DNA from: Phlebotomus papatasi | Taxonomy: Eukaryota; Arthropoda; Insecta; Diptera; Psychodidae | Assembly: GCF_024763615.1 (NCBI RefSeq) | Contig: NC_077222.1 | Span: 31,372,001 to 31,436,000 of the forward strand | DNA: 64,000 nt | Direction of reading: 5' to 3' | In this document: piece after piece, positions 46,786-57,386 of the stretch | Layout: the number at the start of each line of letters is the position of its first letter | Numbering within the stretch: position 1 is the stretch's first letter | Made by a program: the position numbers and the translations under genes | The notes under the pieces: generated by a model | What the model saw: the letters and a program-made list of their open reading frames with translations, nothing else | Database searches by the model: none | What the model was told of the DNA's origin: nothing

Positions 46786-46919
46786 GGCATAGAACTCAAT
46801 AATATGTCATCACCGAAGAACTCACGAGAAGAGAGACGCTACTCTGTGCCTCATCATGGTCCAAATACTCCACTTCCGCCTCCAGCATCGGAGGATTTGC
46901 ACGCGTGGTCGATCTACAG
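46786..46919 (+). CDS. First coding exon of an ABCG8-like half transporter (coding from 46804)
   Basis: A clean internal exon: acceptor T-run CTTTCTAG, then 18 nt of 5'UTR, ATG at 46804, and 38 codons plus 2 nt before the donor AG|GTGAGAA. The peptide starts MSSPKNSREERRYSV and ends EDLHAWSIY. The closing motif recalls, from memory, the conserved N-terminal extension of insect ABCG8-like half transporters, which dimerise with the ABCG5-like subunit. It is on the strand opposite to the 6564-8941 gene, as expected for a head-to-head pair. No later exon is visible before 64000, so the following intron exceeds 17 kb and contains the errantivirus. Base composition is far richer in C and G than the flanks, as for real coding DNA. 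Confidence 0.68.
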
Positions 46920-47157
46920 GTGAGAAGAATCTTTTTATAAAAAAAATTAATCATTTTCATTCATTAAATAGATTGAATCGCCTATAATGAGAATTTTATA
47001 CAATTGAGAAATTTTTAAAGCGTAATTCATTTAAGAAACTAAACCGTTTAAGTGTTTAAGGTACTTAAGGTACTTAAGGTATCGACTTAAAATTTTTATA
47101 TGACTCCCTTCTTAAATTGAAGTAAATTATTATCGAATATGTTTTTCGAAAAAAACA

Positions 47158-47222
47158 GGGGAAGGTTTTAAAGCTTCGCATGAGGGAAGTTTCGTACCAT
47201 TTGATTTAGTCAATGTTCTTAG
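47158..47222. repeat. Partial MITE, GGGGAAGGCTTTCAGG family
   Basis: GGGGAAGGTTTTAAAGCTTC then GCATGAGGGAAG matches the outer end of the family only. Confidence 0.5.
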
Positions 47223-47502
47223 ACAATTCCGCATAGGGTCCTTTTCAGAAAATGTACAGTAATGTACCGGACCAGATTCATATTAATTACTTTTAAAAAT
47301 ATTTTTTCAATAAATTCAAATTACAAATTGTTACTGAACGTTAAATCTCAATTGATATGAATAATATTAAAAATTGTTCGACTTACGCTTAAAAGAAGAC
47401 GTGACAAAGCGTTAGATGCTATACTTCAAAACGATAATGAAACGGTAATAAACTGGTTACGTAACGAAAACTATTTTTATCCGAAAATCAATTGTCTTAC
47501 TT

Positions 47503-47907
47503 CTTAACTCTTTGAGGACGAAAAGGTCAAAAATTGGGGATCAGAAAAAACATATTTTCTGACTACTTAGAGGAAAACATAACTTCAGAAGACCGTACAC
47601 TGAGAGAAATCCGAAAAAGATAAAATAACATTCTGGAAATGTTTATTTTACCCTGCAGTATTGATTTAAAATCGGTGTAAATATTGTGCTTTTTAGGCGT
47701 ATTAGAGGATGAAGTTACCCTTTTCATGTTAATTTTACCCTTAAAAGGTGTAAAATTAACACTAAAAAATGTTGATATATTTTTACACCTAAAAAGTGTT
47801 AAAATTATGAGGAAAAAACTTAATCGCACCCCCATTTTTTTCTCAGTGTAGGAATATGTTGCTTTGTCTCACCGGTGACCCAAGACCCAATCATCTTTAA
47901 AGGGTTA
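47503..47907 (+). mobile_element. Candidate element ending TCTTTAAAGGGTTA, carrying a CACTGAGA MITE
   Basis: Left TTAACTCTTTGAGGACGAAA and right GGTGACCCAAGACCCAATC then TTTAAAGGGTTAG parallel the ends of 16086-16882. The embedded MITE at 47598-47848 has a clean TA duplication. Confidence 0.45.
47598..47848 (-). repeat. MITE CACTGAGA family, copy 3
   Basis: TA-CACTGAGAGAAATCC at left and TTTTTTTCTCAGTG-TA at right. The interior is the reverse complement of the 14396 and 16124 copies. Confidence 0.85.
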
Positions 47908-47909
47908 GG

Positions 47910-48868
47910 GTATTTTAGGTGAACTTCTATTTGATTTATAAATTGTTTCAAATCGGTTCTGAACAGGTATACGGTAAATGATACGAAATAACTTTAAGGT
48001 TATATAATCTTAATCACAAGTACAAACATATCGCAAACCATGAGACGCTTTGTTACTCTTTTTGAGTTTATGTTTATTGGATCATATACGATGTGAACTA
48101 ATTTATTAAAAAAAAAATATTGCCGAAAAAGAAGCAAAAAATCGCGCTACAAATTTTCGAACAATACAAAAACTTTGTCATTTGTTGGAAATCGTTTGCA
48201 ACGAGAAAATACGTTCATAAAAGTGACGTCCGAATGGTCCGAATCCTTTATTAATCGTTTCAATAATCTGGACATTTTTCCTCCTTATTTGTTTCTTTAA
48301 CAAAAAAGTTGCTCTTAAGTGTCATAAAATTAGCAATTTACATTTAAATGTATAATTCATGCGCCCAACACTTATAGATTGGGTATAAGAACTCTTCACA
48401 AGTTTCATTCAGCAGATCGTCAAGAGCTTCTAGTAGAAGTAAATGTCTTATTGGTGGCTTTAGCAAGCTTTCAGCTTAAAAAATACGCCGAAAGATAGAA
48501 TTTAAAATCAACTTTTAATTTTAAACATTAAAAAATATTTCTTGTCTTTATTGATCCGAGAAAAGCCCATTTTAGAAATATTTTAGACGTTTTAGAGATT
48601 TTTTGTGGAAGTGTTCTCGTTTTTTCAAATAAATTTGAGGCCATAAAAAAACGATACAAAAATGGATTTATGGTGAATTTCAAAAGGAAAACTTGATAAT
48701 ATTTTCCTAAAAGAGTTTCAAAAAAGAAAAGTTAAAATTGTCTAATATTTGCTTTTGAAAGATTACTGAATCACTTAAAAAAATAAAATTAAAAAAATTA
48801 AAATAAAATTTATATCAATAGAGAGTCTAAAAGCCTTTTTTGTATAAGAGTATGGTTTTGGGACACTA
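47910..48868. other. No gene recognised
   Basis: AT-rich intronic sequence. Confidence 0.4.
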
Positions 48869-48871
48869 TTA

Positions 48872-49087
48872 GGGGAATGTAGGCATGGTTAGCACAGAGT
48901 GAACCTTCAAAGGATGCGAATTTTCTCTTTGTTTGCAAAGAGCTGACTTACCATTTCACATCTCGTTTCATGAGCTTAATAATTATCTATCTTATGTCTA
49001 AGAAAGTACGTACTAGCTCTTTGCAAACAAAGAGAAAATTTGCGTTGTTTGAAGGTTCACTCTGTGCGAACCATGCCAACATTCCCC
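48872..49087. repeat. Complete foldback MITE, GGGGAATGTAGGCATGG family
   Basis: A 216 bp hairpin between TA duplications. Arms of about 72 bp start GGGGAATGTAGGCATGGTTA and include CACAGAGTGAACCTTCAAA and CTCTTTGTTTGCAAAGAGCT. Only this copy is seen in the window. Confidence 0.9.
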
Positions 49088-49341
49088 TATCAATAACTTT
49101 AAATGCAATTTTCTCCAATAAAAAATCCATTAGAACGTCTTGTACCACTTTGTCTAAATCCGTGAAAATAGGCGCTGAAATAGAATAAATAGATGTGAAT
49201 TATGAAGCAATCACTTAAAGGTCCTTATTAAGGATTTTATTGATTTTTAAATAAGCTCAAATTCGTACAAATTAGAATTAATTTTTGCAATAATTCGAGA
49301 AAGCTCTTTTTGCGTTCGAAAAAAATTTTTTATTCGAGATA

Positions 49342-49935
49342 TGGGAGACTGGGGCAAGACTTGTCAAAACGCATATTTAATTCTTTCACGAGCTCTGAAA
49401 AAACTTAAACGTTTTATAATGAGCATATTCTTATAGGAAATTTACTGCTCTATAACATTGCAGAAGACTATTTTCCTCTATCTCGAAAGAAATATGATTT
49501 TCGAATTATTTTCTAAAAGTCGATTTTGTGGAGATTCACAAAATTGCTGGGGCAAATTTTGTCAGTCTTCGGATAATTTGTGACGTTTTACTCTCGCAAA
49601 CGTTAAAAATATCAAATAGACATATTTTTATAGGAAATTTATTTCTCTACAACTTTGTCGCAGATAATTTTTCTCTATTTAAACGAAAAATGTGCTTAAA
49701 TTGAGCTAATCAGTATTGATATTTTCTGTAAGCCAAATATTCCAAAAATAGGCCTCAAAATTTCATTATTTTCTTTATTTTACATAATCCTTCCTCGAAT
49801 CACTTGAAACTTTGTAAGTTTAAGAAGGTTCATGAAGGTTATCTATAATAAAACTTTCAAGCCTCAGTCTCTTTTATTTTAGAAAATAGTGAATATTGAA
49901 ATTTTCGTTTTGACAAATTTTTCCCCAGTCTCCCC
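49342..49935. mobile_element. 594 bp element, GGGAGACTGGGGCAAG ends
   Basis: Left TA-TGGGAGACTGGGGCAAG, right TTCCCCAGTCTCCCC-TA. It contains an internal direct repeat (TTATAGGAAATTTACTGCTC and TTATAGGAAATTTATTTCTC, each followed by a GCAGA/TTTTCCTC block). A partial relative is at 62831. Confidence 0.75.
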
Positions 49936-50355
49936 TAATAATCCAATTTGGCCACTTCTTTTACTACCCTTGACCCTATAATAGAGCCTTTTGATAATCC
50001 TGAATGACTTGTTTTTGATATCCCGAGGCCCTCTTTAATCAATTGCTGACTAGGCCCTTGACCCTATATCCTCGCAACTCCAGACTGGGTTCTCATATTG
50101 AAGACTTTAGATTTAAAATATCAATATTAAAAAGAATAGATCAAAATAGTCAGTTCGAAAAATTTCTTTGAATTGAGACCTTCAAAAAAGTGAGGAAGAG
50201 ATGGACCACTCTAATTTTGACAAATATTATATTTTTAATTTATTTTATTAATTTAGAAGATAAGAGAGTCGGTTTTAGTCTTGGAGTACCTTTAAGTGAG
50301 ATAAATTGTTTACAGAAAAATATGCCGTGAATATTCTAAATCCGAAAGATTACTA

Positions 50356-50984
50356 GGGAGGAAGTGCGGCATTGGGAGCACTTTTGAATTGGGGCAGCTT
50401 TGAAATTAGGCTTTTTTCTCCTATTTATAAATGAAGCTGGACCTTATCATGATACCGGCTTGTCAGAATATAATGCCGGCTTCAGACTAGAGGTTTAGCC
50501 CAGTTCCCTAAGGTCTCAAAAATATAAATAACAAGCAATTTTATTGATATTTCAAAATTTAATCAATCATTTGCCCTTATAATCCAATCCTAAACAACCA
50601 TTTTCTGAAAAATCGTTCCTGATTGAAGCCTGATTGAATCGTTCCGGTCTGAAGCCCATATAAGTCGCATAAGTCGATTTTTTGTAAAATTAGTTTTTTG
50701 GCTTTTCGTGTACTCCTTGACACCCCCTACCTTCCCTGTTAATATATACCGGAAAGTTGATTATTCTCAAAGTTATAAGGATTTCAAACCTTAAAAATCT
50801 TATACTTATTAGTATGTTAAATAATCAACTTGAAATCGCTCTCCTGTAAAGTTGGCCATTCGCGACTTATTCGTTTTATATTCTGAGCCGTCGATATGAT
50901 GATAAAGGTCAAATCCGTTTAAAAATATGAGAAGAAGAGCTCAATTTTTAAAGCTGCCCCATTTCAAAGGTGCCCCACGTTCCT
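50356..50984. mobile_element. 629 bp element, GGGGCAGCTTTGAAA ends
   Basis: Left TA-GGGAGGAAGTGCGGCATT then GGGGCAGCTTTGAAATT, right AAAGCTGCCCCATTTCAAAG then GTGCCCCACGTTCC. Same theme as 27261-28149. Noncoding. Confidence 0.6.
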
Positions 50985-51150
50985 TGCAGAACAGTAGAAT
51001 AATTACATTTCTGATTGGAATGGAATTGGTTAGAAAATTCACTTGAAAAATTCCGAAGACTTCTTTAAATTTCGTCACACTGGCATGTGCGACATGTGCA
51101 ATTGAAGAGAATTTTGGCGGGAATTCATTTGTTAGGCATGGTTGTACCTT

Positions 51151-51311
51151 TGTAGCCCAACGAAGTGAATGATGCGGCTGGTTGTGCAAGACTAAATTTT
51201 TATTCAATTGTCAATATATTAATTAGTGAATGAGGGAAATTGGAGTAAGGAATGGAGTGGGAAGAAGGTGGGACTGGAATATGGGAAGAAAGTTGCAAGG
51301 GGTTTGCAACA
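51151..51311 (-). repeat. 3' LTR of the errantivirus (161 bp)
   Basis: On the minus strand it begins TGTTGCAAACCCC and ends GGGCTACA, the canonical TG...CA. It carries AATAAA as a poly(A) signal and is identical to the other LTR. Its length is short for gypsy-class elements. Confidence 0.95.
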
Positions 51312-51325
51312 TTTTCCTCCCCATA
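51312..51325 (-). other. Polypurine tract
   Basis: Minus strand GGGGAGGAAAA directly abuts the 3' LTR, the expected site for plus-strand priming. Confidence 0.85.
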
Positions 51326-51900
51326 TAGGGAGTTTCCGAAGGAAACAAATGTTAAAGTTGTGGAAAAAAAAATGGAAATCGTATTGTAGTAGATGGAATC
51401 GAATGGAAATCGTAGTGTAGTGGGTGCGATGGAATACAATACAAAAGTTGGTTAGTCTTACAAATTTTACAATACAAATACATTGGCTTTATAAATTGAA
51501 GTTAAATTTACCCAAATCAATATTAAAAATTCCTGTTTATAGTCATTCATAATTAACCCTTATTTATCAAAAAATTATAATTGATTGTATTATAGATTTC
51601 TTTTGACATTGTTTAATGATATCTACTTATTATTTTATTTTAATTTATTTATTTATTTTTTTTTTATTTTTTCAATACTTTTTCTTTCCCCTTTTTGAAG
51701 TAGATTATTCCTTAACTTTTTTCTTTTTTTTTATTTTTCTATTTTTTTCTCTTTTTTTAATTTTTACCCATAAAATGAATAGACCCCTTTAATAAATGAT
51801 ACAAAAATAATATAAAAATGAATTAAAAAAAACCTTTTTTAAATCATATAAAAGTAATTGGTTTACCAAAAGTAGCTTTTCTATGCAAATATATAATTTT
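51326..51900 (-). other. 3' untranslated region of the errantivirus
   Basis: Between the env stop codon and the PPT. Strongly AT-rich with long T runs on the plus strand (51630-51770). No gene. Confidence 0.6.
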
Positions 51901-53786
51901 CTATAGTGTGACATAATTTATTCTTGGTACTTGTTGACGGAGAGATGGATCTACAACTGCGTTAGATGAATCATTTACAGGTGTATCAGGTGGTTGCGAA
52001 ATCGATGGCTCAGTTATTACTACACTTTGGCTCGGTAATAGGGCAATCTGTGGCGTTACTTGCACATTAGATGACTGAGACTGTAATACCGTATTAGACT
52101 CGGTTTTCGGAACAGATTTTTTGAAAAATTTATATAAGAAATAAACAATTAAAATTATCACAAATACAGATGGTACTGTAAGGGATGGAATTAATATGTT
52201 ATTGTTATCTTCAAGTCCATCAAAATCCGAAAATGTTTCCTGAACTTCTTCAATTTTATTTTTAAATTCGTTAGTTCGTTTTATTAAAATTTGCAAGTGT
52301 TCCGAATTTGTATTCGAGGTCAGAGTTACAGGGGTATTATTCATAAAATATTCTTTAAAAGAAATTTGACTAAATTTTAAATTTTTGTGAAAGATATATG
52401 GCGTTGAAGAAAGAGTAATTTTCGGAGCTGCATGAAGCTGAATGCCTTTATCATTTAAATAACAACCTGTTCTCAGTTCAACTACACCTTTTCTCTCTAT
52501 TGTACGATATACAGGATTTCTATCCATCCTGCAAATTATTTGAATTTTTGTTGGCTCTTGAACAATATACAGATATGTGTTACGTTTTAAATAAATCCAA
52601 ATACTATGGTCAAATTCGTAATTTGTCAAGACACAGTAATCAGATTTATTTTTCAAGATTGATACTTCGCAAGATGGAACTATTGACGAAAAGAGTATAT
52701 GTGCGTTACAGATATAGAGACTATTAACTTTAGTACATTTTTGATACTGAATATCCGAAAAGAGAGTATATTGTTCCTGAAGAGTATCAATCGCAATATA
52801 TTTGTATTGTAATGTGGCGATATGACTACGATTTTCTTCACGAAAAGGTAAAGCAAGGATTTTATGAAGTCGAAATTCCTTGTTTTCGCACAATGGGATA
52901 TTTACCAAAGCTGTGATTTGAGTTTTATTAGAAATTATAAATAATTTTGCCACATTATAAAACTGTGACACTGATAAAGGAGGTAACTTAAAATGTTCCG
53001 GAAGTCGAAACGTTACTTCTTGAATCGCTCTCTCTAATTTTGTCGGGGACAACAAAAGAGGATGACATTTCCCATAAGTGGCTGTAGTAATTATTTGTAA
53101 CAAATTGTTTAATTCATGTTCAATGTTTTCGGATTCCAGTTGAAACTCAATTTCTGCATCGCTAAAAAGTTCCAAAATCGATATTTTTGTATCTATCTGC
53201 TTCACTCTTTGCGAAAGTATGTACAATTTTAGAGCTAATTTTGAAAGTCCTTCTCTCGTATTATTTAGTTCCGTAAGAGTGGAAGAAATGAGGCTTGTCT
53301 GAGTATTTACAAGATCACCCATTCGCATATTTTCTTTATGGACAATATCTAATTTGAATCTCATCTCTTCAACATCTTCTTCGGTTGCGGTACCAAAGAG
53401 AAGCTTGGTACCGTGACCTATTAAATTCATTAAGCCACGCTTTTGCCTACGAGGAGTTAGAAGATGATCAAGAATTCCAAAAGTTTCCTTAATTTGACCT
53501 ATCCTGGTGTTAATTCTTGCCTTAAAATTGTTACAATCTTTAGTATCATTATGCAGCTGAACACATGCATTTACAACCCTGACGGTATTTCTTTCTAAAC
53601 TGTTTATATTAAGTTCTAAATCCGGAAAATGTACGGTGGCGATGATTGTCCAGTGTCCTTCAGTAAGACAAATCTCTCCTAATTCCTGAATGTAAAAATT
53701 TCCTGTATCCTGTAGCTGAGTGATCATGATTTTGTCTGTCGTATTTCCGTGAGCTCCCGTACCGACCGCAAGGAGTATAAACAATC
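51901..53786 (-). CDS. env: Errantivirus envelope protein (Env, baculovirus F-like)
   Basis: About 627 residues, uninterrupted. A hydrophobic leader (LFILLAVGTG) opens the frame without an ATG. A splice acceptor TTGCAG at 53787-53789 precedes it, so the start codon must come from an upstream exon of a spliced subgenomic RNA, as in gypsy-class env. A furin-type site RQKR at residues 113-116 is followed by a glycine-rich fusion-peptide-like segment. One membrane helix lies at about 533-551, followed by a cytoplasmic tail of about 75 residues rich in S, P and V. This layout is the F-protein-like fusion glycoprotein of errantiviruses. No internal stop or frameshift was seen. The first exon and donor were not identified. 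Confidence 0.88.
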
Positions 53787-53875
53787 CTGCAACTACCGCA
53801 AAAATAATTTAATATCGGATAAAATAAAAGAAATAGATTTCAGCAATGAAATCAATTTAAACATTTAAAGGAAAA

Positions 53876-55915
53876 TTATTCTATGAATTTAGTTAACAAA
53901 TTGTTGTGAAAAACTTTTTCTCGATTGCCAATTCGGATTGTAGTATTCAAGGGAGAGTTTATTTTAGTAACCACGTATGGTCCCTTGCGTCTGGGTAGCA
54001 GTTTAGAGGACTCTCCTTGTCTCGGAAGTGACTTATTTATAATGAGTATCTTATCTCCTATTTTAAATGAAACCGGATTTAAGTTAGAATCGTAATACTC
54101 TTTACTCTTTTGCTTGTTTTTGGCAATCATTTCCAAGGCGAGTCTCTGAGTATACGAAAGTTTCCTTCTTAAATTGGTTATATAATCATCAGGAGTATAA
54201 ATTGGTACACCTTCCTGAGAAATCAAAGAATTCATATCAAACTTTTCCCCAAATACTAATTCGTGTGGGGTGTAGTTGTGCGCCTCATGAACAGAGGAAT
54301 TGTAGGCCGCAACAGCCTTTGCGATCCACGTATCCCAGTCTTGAGAATTATTCTTAGTGTAAATACGCAGATACTCTCCAAGACCTCTGTGTGATCTCTC
54401 AACTCCCCCACTCGTCTGAGGGTGCCAACTACTAGCCTGAATCTTCGTGATTTGTAATAAACGGCACAATTTCTTAAAAATATCCGAAACAAAACAACCA
54501 CCTTGATCGCTGCATAGCTGAATTGGGACCCCATACAGACAAATAAACCGATCTACGAAAGCTTCCGCGACCGTTTCTGAACTTTGATCTTTCAGGGGTA
54601 CCGCGACCAAATATTTCGTAAGGTCATCGTACACGGTCAAGATGTATTTATTTCCACTTTGTGTCTCCGATAGTGGACCTACAATATCTAGACTGACTTT
54701 ATAAAACGGATACGGGCTTGACGATGTAATAGCCATTTGCATTCGCGTGTTTCGCCGGATCTTATTTTTTTGGCAGGCCTCACACCGTTGGACATATCTT
54801 GAAATTATGCGTCTCATATTTTTGAAAAAATATGATTGCTTGATCCTCAGATATGTGCCCTTGATACCCCGATGTCCAGCAAGAGGACTTTCATGAAAAG
54901 TTTTAATGATATCCTGAATTTTGATTGGATCTTGTAAATATTTAATTTTCTGGAAATACATATTGAGATCAATTTTGGATTCACGAAAAATATAATTTAT
55001 AATCCGTCTAATAATATTATATTCCAAATGCTTCATATCCAAATTCGTTTTATCAAAATTTATTATTTGAATTTTGTTTTCTTCAACAAATATTTTTAAT
55101 TTAGAAAAAGCCATGAAAAGCGTTTCATATGAAATTCGTGCTACTGAGGGCATCTTCATCAAAATTACAAGACTCATTTGGGTCTGATGTGTAAAGATTT
55201 TAAAAATTTCTTTTGAGTTTAAAACTGAATTTAAAGTGGACTTTTCTATATTTGGATAATCATCTGGACAACTATCCTCGGGAATAAAATAAAATATATT
55301 TCCCGATTGATTCGGTTTTAAATTTTCAGACTTTATTTCCAGCAAAACTTTGGGAATATCTATATCTCTTATCGATGAAAAATGTGGATATGAGTCAACG
55401 GCACTTATTTTTGCTGATTTGGATTGTGCCCGTGTTACGACATTGACATTTTCCTGATTATCCTGCGGTATTCTCGATAAAGCATCTGCATTTGAATTTT
55501 TAGCACCTGCTTTATAAACGATTTTATACTGATACTCCTGTAATGCCAATCGCCATCTCAATATTCTTGAACAGGGGTCTTTAATACTATAGACCCACTG
55601 TAGTGGCTTATGGTCAGTTTCAATGAGAAAGGGACGTCCAAGCAAATATGTTCGAAAATATTTACAATAATAGTAAATTGCTAACGCCTCTTTCTCTATC
55701 GTGGAGTAATTCTTTTCCGAAGGGCTTAAAATTCGACTTGCATAACATATCGGATGTCCATTCTGTGAGAGGACCGCACCTAATGCATGATTACTCGCGT
55801 CAGTCGATAGTGTAAAAATTTCCGAAAAATTAGGAAATTGTAATACTGGATAGGAGCACAATTTATCTTTCAAAATTTTGAAATTTTTATCGCATAGAGA
55901 TGTCCATTCAAATGG
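53876..55915 (-). CDS. pol: Errantivirus Pol, C-terminal part: RNase H and integrase
   Basis: The RNase H domain has the acidic residues in LSTDASNHALG, TIEKEALAIYYY and ADALSRI. Integrase follows: an HHCC zinc-binding segment (HESPLAGHRGIKG to RCEACQKNK), then the catalytic D in SLDIVGPL, D in LCSDQGGCF and E in GGVERSHRG, and a C-terminal basic DNA-binding region. It is read in the same frame sense as the upstream half but separated from it by the element at 55918-57384. The stop codon lies about 90 bp before the env splice acceptor. An in-frame ATG inside the inserted element should not be taken as a native start. Confidence 0.92.
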   Translation of the reverse strand, partial: PFEWTSLCDKNFKILKDKLCSYPVLQFPNFSEIFTLSTDASNHALGAVLSQNGHPICYASRILSPSEKNYSTIEKEALAIYYYCKYFRTYLLGRPFLIETDHKPLQWVYSIKDPCSRILRWRLALQEYQYKIVYKAGAKNSNADALSRIPQDNQENVNVVTRAQSKSAKISAVDSYPHFSSIRDIDIPKVLLEIKSENLKPNQSGNIFYFIPEDSCPDDYPNIEKSTLNSVLNSKEIFKIFTHQTQMSLVILMKMPSVARISYETLFMAFSKLKIFVEENKIQIINFDKTNLDMKHLEYNIIRRIINYIFRESKIDLNMYFQKIKYLQDPIKIQDIIKTFHESPLAGHRGIKGTYLRIKQSYFFKNMRRIISRYVQRCEACQKNKIRRNTRMQMAITSSSPYPFYKVSLDIVGPLSETQSGNKYILTVYDDLTKYLVAVPLKDQSSETVAEAFVDRFICLYGVPIQLCSDQGGCFVSDIFKKLCRLLQITKIQASSWHPQTSGGVERSHRGLGEYLRIYTKNNSQDWDTWIAKAVAAYNSSVHEAHNYTPHELVFGEKFDMNSLISQEGVPIYTPDDYITNLRRKLSYTQRLALEMIAKNKQKSKEYYDSNLNPVSFKIGDKILIINKSLPRQGESSKLLPRRKGPYVVTKINSPLNTTIRIGNREKVFHNNLLTKFIE

Positions 55916-55917
55916 TA

Positions 55918-57384
55918 GGGGGAGGCTTTGATGTTTCGCACATACGCTACCATCGGACACTTCGAATTTCTCCGGTATTACGTTATAACTTTCACTGATG
56001 GCTATATATTTTAGTAGCTAGTCTTAAATCACACCTTTCCTGAAAAAATTGGGAGTCTAATCTTTTTCCCCTAGTTTTAGGAAACAAAAATTAAAAACAG
56101 GTCCAAAACTGTAATTTTGCTGTGCAATATTTCATACGATTGTGCAGAATTAATATCACTTTTCTGAAAAACTACTATCACAGAGGGTAGAAGGGTTATT
56201 AGGAATCAGATTTAAGTAAAAATCTTTTAGGCTGAACAGGCACTTTTTGTGGGTGGAACAAAATTCACAAACTTGACTCAGATTCATCGATCGCACATAG
56301 AAGACATGGCTTCTCTCACATTTTCCAAGAAACTTCATTTTAGATGCGATCCCTCATATTCACATCTATTGTAATCTACCGATTTGATCCACCACTAAAA
56401 AGGAAAACTTAAAAATCGTAAAGTTGATAAACAAGAAGTAATTTGACTCAAATAGGCTGCAGTTGAGTAATTATTAAACAATTTTGCATTTCTTTGATAT
56501 AAAAATATTTTTCAAGCTTGCATAAACTGAATGTGCAATGAAAGAATCACATCTGCAATAAGCTCATACAGTTTACAACTGCTTTTTGACAATCTTTGAC
56601 ATAACCTCACTATATTGTGTTGTTTTGCATGACAAAGAAAAGAAATTGTCCGTAAGAAGATGTTTTGTGAAAATTTTAGCTTGTTCACCTGCTGAAGCTC
56701 AATATCTGTGCTAAATCCCGATTCCTGCAGCTGCAGGAACAGAGAAATCTTCAATGATGCGCATTCAAACTTTTTTGTGCATATCCGGCTCCGTGGAGGA
56801 ATGGTGGAATCTTGTGTGGTCTTCTCGCTTGCAGAGTTTTAGTCAATTTTTAGCTTTAAAAACTTATTGATTCGTGTAAATTTAGTGATATTTGGACTTT
56901 TCAAGAAAGTATTCATCAGATTTAACCGTTTCCGGAGTGAAATTCTCGTAGAATCAAGCAAAAAAATGGTTTTTAATGTCAATAAAACATCTCTCAGAAA
57001 AGTTCCAAAAAAGTGATATTAAAATGATTTATTCCTTATAAAAATGGTTTAATCAAGTAGATTAGAGTTCCTTTTAAACAATGATGTGCAACTTTTAGTG
57101 TCCGGTGCAAAATTTACGGTGAAAATGGGGTGTTCAATGATGGCGTGAATCGTGTGCGATAATAGAAACTTGATTCATCTATCGGACAAATCGCCATTAA
57201 ATTTTCATTTTCCTCTGGAGGAAAATCTAAGGATTTCCTGGGATTTTGTTTGGTGGGATTATGAACCTTATAAGTAAGACATTTTTTTGGCATAGTTGGA
57301 GAATCCATACGGTTTGCATGGTAGTCAGAAAAAATCACTGAACTTGAACATCATTTTTGTGTGCGAAAGTTCAAAGCCTCCCCC
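55918..57384 (-). mobile_element. 1467 bp non-autonomous TA-flanked DNA element inserted in pol
   Basis: Terminal inverted repeats of about 25 bp, GGGGGAGGCTTTGA then TG or AC then TTTCGCAC, sit between TA duplications at 55916-55917 and 57385-57386. The outer 100 bp resembles the small MITEs at 37877 and 29654 (CTTCGAA..., TATATTTTAGTAGCTAGTCT). About 1.2 kb of interior is unique in the window and contains short cysteine- and lysine-rich minus frames (56156-56338, 56512-56754, 57114-57338), none of them a transposase. It interrupts the polyprotein between reverse transcriptase and RNase H. Confidence 0.9.
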
Positions 57385-57386
57385 TA

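Noticed and set aside
53782..53784. Env translation start at this codon
   Set aside because: The codon is TTG, directly after a splice acceptor; the true start must be in an upstream exon.
55916..55960. ATG at the start of the downstream pol frame
   Set aside because: It lies inside the inserted DNA element; the native frame has no start there.
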